Shown: piece after piece, positions 6,139-9,254 of the stretch
Layout of the letters: each line of letters starts with the position of its first letter
Position numbering within the stretch: the first letter of the stretch is position 1
Assembly (NCBI GenBank): GCA_002299005.1
Contig: DBMZ01000019.1
Coordinates: 7,394-16,647 of the forward strand
DNA from: Alphaproteobacteria bacterium UBA685
GTDB lineage: Bacteria; Pseudomonadota; Alphaproteobacteria; Puniceispirillales; Puniceispirillaceae
Direction of reading: 5' to 3'
DNA length: 9,254 nt
Notes under the pieces: model-generated
Databases searched by the model: none
What the model was told of the DNA's origin: nothing
What the model saw: only the letters and a program-made list of their open reading frames with translations
Made by a program: the position numbers and the translations under genes

Positions 6139-6819
6139 TTAATCGTGCGATGTGACCATATGACAGAATTGGCCCAGCGCCTCTAGCACCGCCATATCAA
6201 TCCCATGACCTAGCCCCTCTCTTGAGAGAAAATCGACATGATGGCCGACCTCTTCTAATGAGGCTTGTGCTTCACGGCTTGCGGCAAAGGGCACGACTTC
6301 ATCTTTTGTGCCATGGGCGAGCAGGATATGGTGCGGGCCATCTTCTGGCATCTGCGCCTCATCTACCAGCGCGCCAGACAGGCTGGCAAAACCTGCGGCC
6401 TGAAGCTGGCCTTGATTGGCGAGATGCAAACTCATCATCCCGCCTTGCGAGAAACCACCCACGATCACATCTTGTGGCACCAGACCTAATTCGCGGCAGG
6501 CCTCATCTATCGCCGCTTCTATCAGATAGCCTGTCTCAGTCATCTCTGCCACAGCCTCTTCAGGGCGTTGGAAAAATCTCTCTGTCAGCTCAAACCATTG
6601 GCGGCCCATCGGATTGGCCGTGCAAGGGGACGGCGCATGCGGACACCAAACAGCCAGATCAGGCATCATTTGTTGCAAAGGTGCGCCCAAATCAGCCAAG
6701 TCGCGCCCATCCGCGCCCCATCCATGAAGCAAAATTAACAAGCGTGCTGGCATCGCGCCCTCTTCTTGTTCAAACACCATTGGCCCCTCAAGGGTTGCGT
6801 ATTGCGTGTGCGTTTGCAT
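6139..6819 (-). CDS. Phospholipase/carboxylesterase-family alpha/beta hydrolase
   Basis: This 226-residue cytoplasmic serine esterase belongs to the phospholipase/carboxylesterase family (acyl-protein thioesterase and YpfH relatives). The oxyanion region is LLHGWGADGRDL (about 30-41). The nucleophile is S124 in GGFSQGG, the acid is D173 in HGTKDEVVP, and the base is H205 in GLGHGID, giving a complete triad in the usual order and spacing. RQWFELTERF (about 73-82) is the family's typical substrate-side segment. The natural substrate cannot be predicted. The ATG at 6819 follows AGAGG by six bases. The gene reads toward the HNH gene, with 140 bases between stop and next start, so the two may be one transcript or separate. 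It is divergent from gluQRS, with a 151-base spacer that should hold both promoters; I could not identify convincing boxes there. The opposite strand contains a long open frame (6222-6893) that is a shadow. Confidence 0.9.
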   Translation of the reverse strand: MQTHTQYATLEGPMVFEQEEGAMPARLLILLHGWGADGRDLADLGAPLQQMMPDLAVWCPHAPSPCTANPMGRQWFELTERFFQRPEEAVAEMTETGYLIEAAIDEACRELGLVPQDVIVGGFSQGGMMSLHLANQGQLQAAGFASLSGALVDEAQMPEDGPHHILLAHGTKDEVVPFAASREAQASLEEVGHHVDFLSREGLGHGIDMAVLEALGQFCHMVTSHD

Positions 6820-6970
6820 ATCTGACCTCTTTTACTCACATGGATTTGCCACCTGTCACTTTCGCGCAGATGCCTGAATTGCTTGCTTACTAGCATAGGG
6901 CGGGCTATGGATGAAACAATAATTCCCACCTGTTTTGCCCATCGGTTTCAATTTTAACAAGGTTGTCAGA

Positions 6971-7789
6971 ATGACAAATCACCATGTCAGATTTGCCCCA
7001 AGCCCGACAGGGGATTTGCACCTTGGTCATGCTTATTCGGCGCTCTATAGCTGGCATGCGGCCAAGCAAAATGCTGGTTTTTTTCAATTGCGCATTGACG
7101 ATCTTGATCACACCAGATGCAAAGATGTCTTTTGCCAACGCCAAATAGATGATTTGCATTGGCTCGGCCTATCATGGGACAGACCGCCTCTTTATCAATC
7201 AGCGCGCCTTCACCGGTACCGCTCAGCCCTAGAATTCCTGCAACAGCAAGATCTCGTCTATCCCTGCCTGCTTTCACGCAAAGAAGTGGATGAGATCCTA
7301 TCAGCCCCGCAAGAGAGCGCCTCATTGCGTGGTGCGCTAACAAAAGATGATGAACAGGCGCGTATTGCCAAGGGCACCGTGCCTGCTTGGCGTCTTGATA
7401 TCGGCAAGATAAAGCAAATGACGCCGGCCCTTTATTGGTTTGATGCGCAAAAAGGCCGCCAGCAAGTTGATATGGACAGCCTGCGCGATAGCATCATCGC
7501 GCGCCGTGATATTGGCGCCTCTTATGATCTCTCTGTGGTGCTTGATGATTATGATAGCGGCATCAGCCTTGTCACAAGAGGCGCGGATTTATTCGCCCAA
7601 ACGAGCCTTCATCGCCTTTTGCAACAATTGTTATCCCTGCCATCGCCGCTCTATGACCATCACGCGCTTATTCGTGATGAGGATGGCAAAAGACTTGCCA
7701 AAAGAGATGATGCGAAAAGCCTCACAATCTATCGCGAAAATGGCGCGACGCTTGAGGATATCAAGGCACTTCTGCCGCCTCTTTCATAG
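6971..7789 (+). CDS. gluQRS: Glutamyl-Q tRNA(Asp) synthetase
   Basis: This paralogue of the glutamyl-tRNA synthetase catalytic core lacks the anticodon-binding domain. It charges glutamate onto the queuosine base of tRNA-Asp. The 272-residue length fits, against about 470 for full GluRS. FAPSPTGDLHLGHAYSAL carries the HIGH-type motif (HLGH, 17-20), RIDDLDHTR (41-49) follows as in the family, and KRLAKRD (240-246) is the KMSKS-equivalent loop. YDLSVVLDDYDSGISLVTRGADL (185-207) is the conserved amino-acid and adenylate region. The zinc site appears degenerate: in the E. coli protein it uses a CxC pair plus Tyr and Cys, but here the corresponding site reads YPCLLSRKEV, with only C99. The ATG at 6971 is preceded by AAGG eight bases upstream; the longer frame starts at a TTG (6935) with no support. 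The gene stands alone, followed by an A/T hairpin and the candidate small RNA. Confidence 0.93.
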   Translation: MTNHHVRFAPSPTGDLHLGHAYSALYSWHAAKQNAGFFQLRIDDLDHTRCKDVFCQRQIDDLHWLGLSWDRPPLYQSARLHRYRSALEFLQQQDLVYPCLLSRKEVDEILSAPQESASLRGALTKDDEQARIAKGTVPAWRLDIGKIKQMTPALYWFDAQKGRQQVDMDSLRDSIIARRDIGASYDLSVVLDDYDSGISLVTRGADLFAQTSLHRLLQQLLSLPSPLYDHHALIRDEDGKRLAKRDDAKSLTIYRENGATLEDIKALLPPLS

Positions 7790-7794
7790 CGTTT

Positions 7795-7813
7795 AAAAAA
7801 AGTTGCTTTTTTT
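7795..7813 (+). promoter_or_regulatory. A/T hairpin after gluQRS, possible weak terminator or UP element
   Basis: AAAAAAAG (7795-7802) and CTTTTTTT (7806-7813) are perfect eight-base arms around TTG, six bases after the gluQRS stop. With one G-C pair the hairpin is weak, though its 3' arm is itself a T tract. It directly abuts a TTGACA box at 7815, so the A/T block could also act as an UP element for that promoter. Confidence 0.4.
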
Positions 7814-7814
7814 G

Positions 7815-7843
7815 TTGACACTTATTGTGAATTCATGTATGTA
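7815..7843 (+). promoter_or_regulatory. Sigma-70-type promoter for a candidate small RNA
   Basis: A perfect TTGACA (7815-7820) is followed by a 17-base spacer and TATGTA (7838-7843). The -10 box matches only its TAT to the consensus but resembles the TATGTT of the tRNA-Leu promoter in this window. Initiation is predicted near 7850. No protein gene lies downstream on this strand, only the short segment ending in the terminator at 7886-7916. Confidence 0.55.
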
Positions 7844-7849
7844 TCGCGC

Positions 7850-7916
7850 TGCACAATTTATTTTTTGTGTTTCCTCCCTATACTCGGTCGTGAGTTTTTC
7901 TCACGACCTTTTTTTT
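7850..7916 (+). ncRNA. Candidate intergenic small regulatory RNA
   Basis: The predicted transcript of about 66 bases runs from the promoter at 7815-7843 to the intrinsic terminator. Three parts can be read. A weak 5' hairpin pairs GCACAA (7851-7856) with TTGTGT (7865-7870, one G-U pair). An unpaired CU-rich linker at 7871-7885 contains TCCTCCC (7872-7878). The terminator hairpin with eight T residues closes the transcript. The CU-rich single-stranded stretch is complementary to purine-rich Shine-Dalgarno sequences, as in several alphaproteobacterial small RNAs that act by base pairing, and the U-rich end would suit Hfq. No known RNA family is claimed. The alternative is that the terminator simply ends a long gluQRS mRNA. 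Both boundaries are predictions. Confidence 0.45.
7886..7916 (+). terminator. Strong rho-independent terminator
   Basis: Arms GGTCGTGAG (7886-7894) and CTCACGACC (7900-7908) pair perfectly over nine bases around a TTTTT loop, and eight T residues follow (7909-7916). It is the clearest terminator in the window. It acts rightward only, because the other side lacks a T tract in the leftward sense. The stem begins 97 bases past the gluQRS stop, so it could serve gluQRS, the candidate small RNA, or both. Confidence 0.92.
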
Positions 7917-7943
7917 GCCTGAGTCCTGTACTTTTTCTATAAT
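7915..7943 (+). promoter_or_regulatory. Second rightward promoter-like sequence facing panC
   Basis: TTGCCT (7915-7920) and a perfect TATAAT (7938-7943) are separated by 17 bases, immediately after the terminator. Transcription would start near 7950 and run antisense into the 3' end of panC. No rightward gene or terminator is visible downstream, so the element may be fortuitous in A/T-rich DNA. Confidence 0.35.
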
Positions 7944-7970
7944 GAGAACAGACTGTTTCTGAATTGGAAA

Positions 7971-7994
7971 CAATAAATAGCGGCGCGTTTATTG
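7971..7994 (-). terminator. Inverted repeat at the panC stop
   Basis: CAATAAA (7971-7977) and TTTATTG (7988-7994) are perfect seven-base arms around a ten-base G/C-rich loop, overlapping the panC stop codon. Leftward, the sequence after the hairpin reads TTTCCAATTC, which is not a proper T tract. It may contribute to ending the panBC transcript. Confidence 0.3.
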
Positions 7995-8858
7995 TGCAAT
8001 GCACAAATTCGCAAGAGAGTCATTATCAATGAGCCGCGTCTTACCAAGCCATAATGCCACCATCAGCCGCGACTGTTCGGTGGGCACGCTCACGGGCAAT
8101 AGGCTTTGCGGATCATGGAACGCAAAATAATCAATCTTGCCAAAACCAGCTGCCTGCAACCGTCTCTGCGCCTCATCACATGCCTCATTACATGCCTCAT
8201 CAGCCGCCTGTCCGTTGCGCGCGACCAGCGCACAGCGGCGCATTTCTTCATATAGCTTGGGGGCAAGGCCGCGTTCATCTGCTGAGAGATAGCTATTGCG
8301 CGAGGACAGCGCCAACCCATCTGGCGCACGCTTCGTCGCCACAGATTCAATCGCGATCGGCAGGGCAAAATCATGCACCATTTGGCGAATAACCGCTAAT
8401 TGCTGAAAATCCTTTTCGCCAAAAAAAGCGCAATCTGCGGGCACAGCTTGGAACAGGCGAAAGACAACTGTTGCCACACCTGAAAAAAAGTGCGGACGAT
8501 GCACCCCTTCCAATGGCAAGGCCGCCCCTTCAGGCGTAATCATGGTCGCATGGCCCGGCTGATAGAGTGTTTGTGGCGCAAAAATATGCACCTTATCACC
8601 CCAGGCAGACAAAGCCGCCACATCTTGGTCCATTGTGCGTGGATAGGCGTCCAAATCCTCATGAGCGGCAAATTGCGTCGGGTTCACATAGATAGAGACC
8701 ACCACCTTATCATGATGCGCCAACGCCGCCTCGACCAGCGATAAATGCCCGTCATGAAGGCCGCCCATCGTCGGCACAAGCGCCACACGCAACGAGGCTT
8801 CGCGCCAGCTTGTGACCGCGCCTATCATCTCATCTATTTGGTGAAAGCTTTGAATCAT
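7989..8858 (-). CDS. panC: Pantothenate synthetase (pantoate--beta-alanine ligase)
   Basis: This enzyme joins pantoate and beta-alanine with ATP to make pantothenate, the coenzyme A precursor, in the cytoplasm. The 289-residue protein carries the expected motifs in order: VPTMGGLHDGH (28-38) for ATP binding, VNPTQF (58-63), FFGEKDFQQL (145-154) and the KMSKS-like LALSSRNSYLS (182-192). The ATG at 8858 is chosen because GAGG lies eight bases upstream; the longer frame begins at a TTG (8864) only two bases after that box. It starts 13 bases after the panB stop, and its Shine-Dalgarno box lies within that spacer, a standard panBC operon. Oddity: in the C-terminal domain, a near-perfect 12-base repeat (8170-8202) encodes DEAC-NEAC-DEA within the segment ADEACNEACDEAQ, which looks like a local expansion in a surface helix. 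Confidence 0.95.
   Translation of the reverse strand: MIQSFHQIDEMIGAVTSWREASLRVALVPTMGGLHDGHLSLVEAALAHHDKVVVSIYVNPTQFAAHEDLDAYPRTMDQDVAALSAWGDKVHIFAPQTLYQPGHATMITPEGAALPLEGVHRPHFFSGVATVVFRLFQAVPADCAFFGEKDFQQLAVIRQMVHDFALPIAIESVATKRAPDGLALSSRNSYLSADERGLAPKLYEEMRRCALVARNGQAADEACNEACDEAQRRLQAAGFGKIDYFAFHDPQSLLPVSVPTEQSRLMVALWLGKTRLIDNDSLANLCIAQ
8170..8202. repeat. In-frame 12-base tandem repeat inside panC
   Basis: Units GCCTCATCACAT (8170-8181), GCCTCATTACAT (8182-8193) and a partial GCCTCATCA (8194-8202) follow each other directly, differing by one base. Read on the coding strand they give repeated (D/N)EAC. Being a multiple of three, the repeat can change length without breaking the frame. 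Confidence 0.85.
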
Positions 8859-8871
8859 CGCCAAAGCCTCA

Positions 8872-9254
8872 TTATCGCTTCATAAAACATTCTTTATCAG
8901 CCGGAAAATCACCCGCGATGACATCACGGCGATAGGCCGCCACAGCCTCATCTATTGAGCTGGAAATCTCGGTATATTTTCGCACGAATTTAGGCGTGAA
9001 TTTATCATACATGCCAATCAAATCATCGGTAACCAATATCTGTCCATGACAGGCCGGCGATGCGCCAATGCCGATAACAGGCACAGACGCCGCCTCAGCC
9101 AGTTTGCGCGCCACTTCCTCGACCACACATTCTATGACAATCGTAAAGCACCCTGCCTCTTCTAAGGCTTTGAGATCTCGCATAAGCTGTTCTTCTTCAA
9201 GAGAATCACGGCCTGTAACACGGAACTCATCAGGGCTGGTCACTTGTTGCGGCA
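8872..9254 (-). CDS. panB: 3-methyl-2-oxobutanoate hydroxymethyltransferase, C-terminal part
   Basis: This enzyme transfers a hydroxymethyl group from 5,10-methylene-tetrahydrofolate to 2-oxoisovalerate, making ketopantoate, the step that opens pantothenate synthesis. Only the C-terminal half, about 126 residues, is in the window; the frame continues open past the right edge, reading PQQVTSPDEFRVTGRD before the core. The conserved IECV segment carries the glutamate equivalent to the E. coli catalytic E181. VPVIGIGASPACHGQILVTDDLIGM follows in the usual order, and so does the PKFVRKY segment. The visible GTG at 9243 is an internal valine, not a start. panC follows 13 bases later in the same direction, completing the operon, whose promoter must lie outside the window. 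Confidence 0.93.
   Translation of the reverse strand, partial: PQQVTSPDEFRVTGRDSLEEEQLMRDLKALEEAGCFTIVIECVVEEVARKLAEAASVPVIGIGASPACHGQILVTDDLIGMYDKFTPKFVRKYTEISSSIDEAVAAYRRDVIAGDFPADKECFMKR

Noticed and set aside
6222..6893. A 223-codon rightward frame opposite the hydrolase gene
   Set aside because: The reverse strand has a complete Ser-Asp-His hydrolase with a good ribosome-binding site; this frame has no recognisable domain and is a shadow.
7835..7942. A 35-codon open frame starting at an ATG inside the gluQRS-panC spacer
   Set aside because: It has no Shine-Dalgarno sequence, begins inside the promoter spacer, runs straight through the terminator, and its Phe/Leu-rich product is what a T-rich spacer gives by chance.

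Overview
The window looks like ordinary chromosome from an alphaproteobacterium of roughly balanced base composition. The evidence is the single-domain COQ7-type hydroxylase, the HNH protein of the type common in that class, a YqaA-type membrane protein, a free-standing glutamyl-Q tRNA(Asp) synthetase and a tRNA with an encoded CCA end. A marine lineage such as the SAR116 group is possible, but this is a guess from style, not something the sequence proves. There is no sign of phage, transposon, CRISPR or plasmid functions, and no gene-free stretch longer than about 200 bases.

Layout, left to right. (1) An MscS-type mechanosensitive channel gene and a ChaC-type gamma-glutamylcyclotransferase gene run rightward. 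(2) The cyclotransferase gene meets a leftward IclR-family regulator gene tail to tail, and the two share the tetranucleotide CTAG as overlapping stop codons. (3) A tRNA-Leu(CAA) gene with its own recognisable promoter follows. (4) A tight rightward cluster encodes 3-hydroxyisobutyrate dehydrogenase (mmsB), a YqaA/DedA-type membrane protein, DsbB and COQ7. (5) A leftward pair encodes a serine hydrolase of the phospholipase/carboxylesterase family and then an HNH-domain protein. (6) gluQRS runs rightward. (7) A gene-free interval of about 200 bases (7790-7988) carries a promoter, a candidate short RNA with a CU-rich linker, and a near-perfect intrinsic terminator. (8) A leftward panB-panC operon for pantothenate synthesis has its panB end cut by the window edge.

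Functional links. DsbB passes electrons from periplasmic disulfide formation to ubiquinone, and COQ7 makes ubiquinone, so their co-location in one cluster is coherent. panB and panC are consecutive enzymes of pantothenate (coenzyme A) synthesis. The IclR protein keeps the effector-pocket residues of the glyoxylate/pyruvate-responsive IclR type, but no glyoxylate-shunt gene lies beside it.

The most interesting item is the interval between gluQRS and panC. It has a perfect TTGACA box with a 17-base spacer, an A/T-rich block upstream, about 66 bases of potential transcript with an unpaired UCCUCCC stretch, and a 9-bp perfect hairpin followed by eight T residues. This is the layout of an independent small regulatory RNA gene. 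Several starts were moved to internal codons because the longest open frames begin at implausible TTG codons or lack a Shine-Dalgarno sequence.
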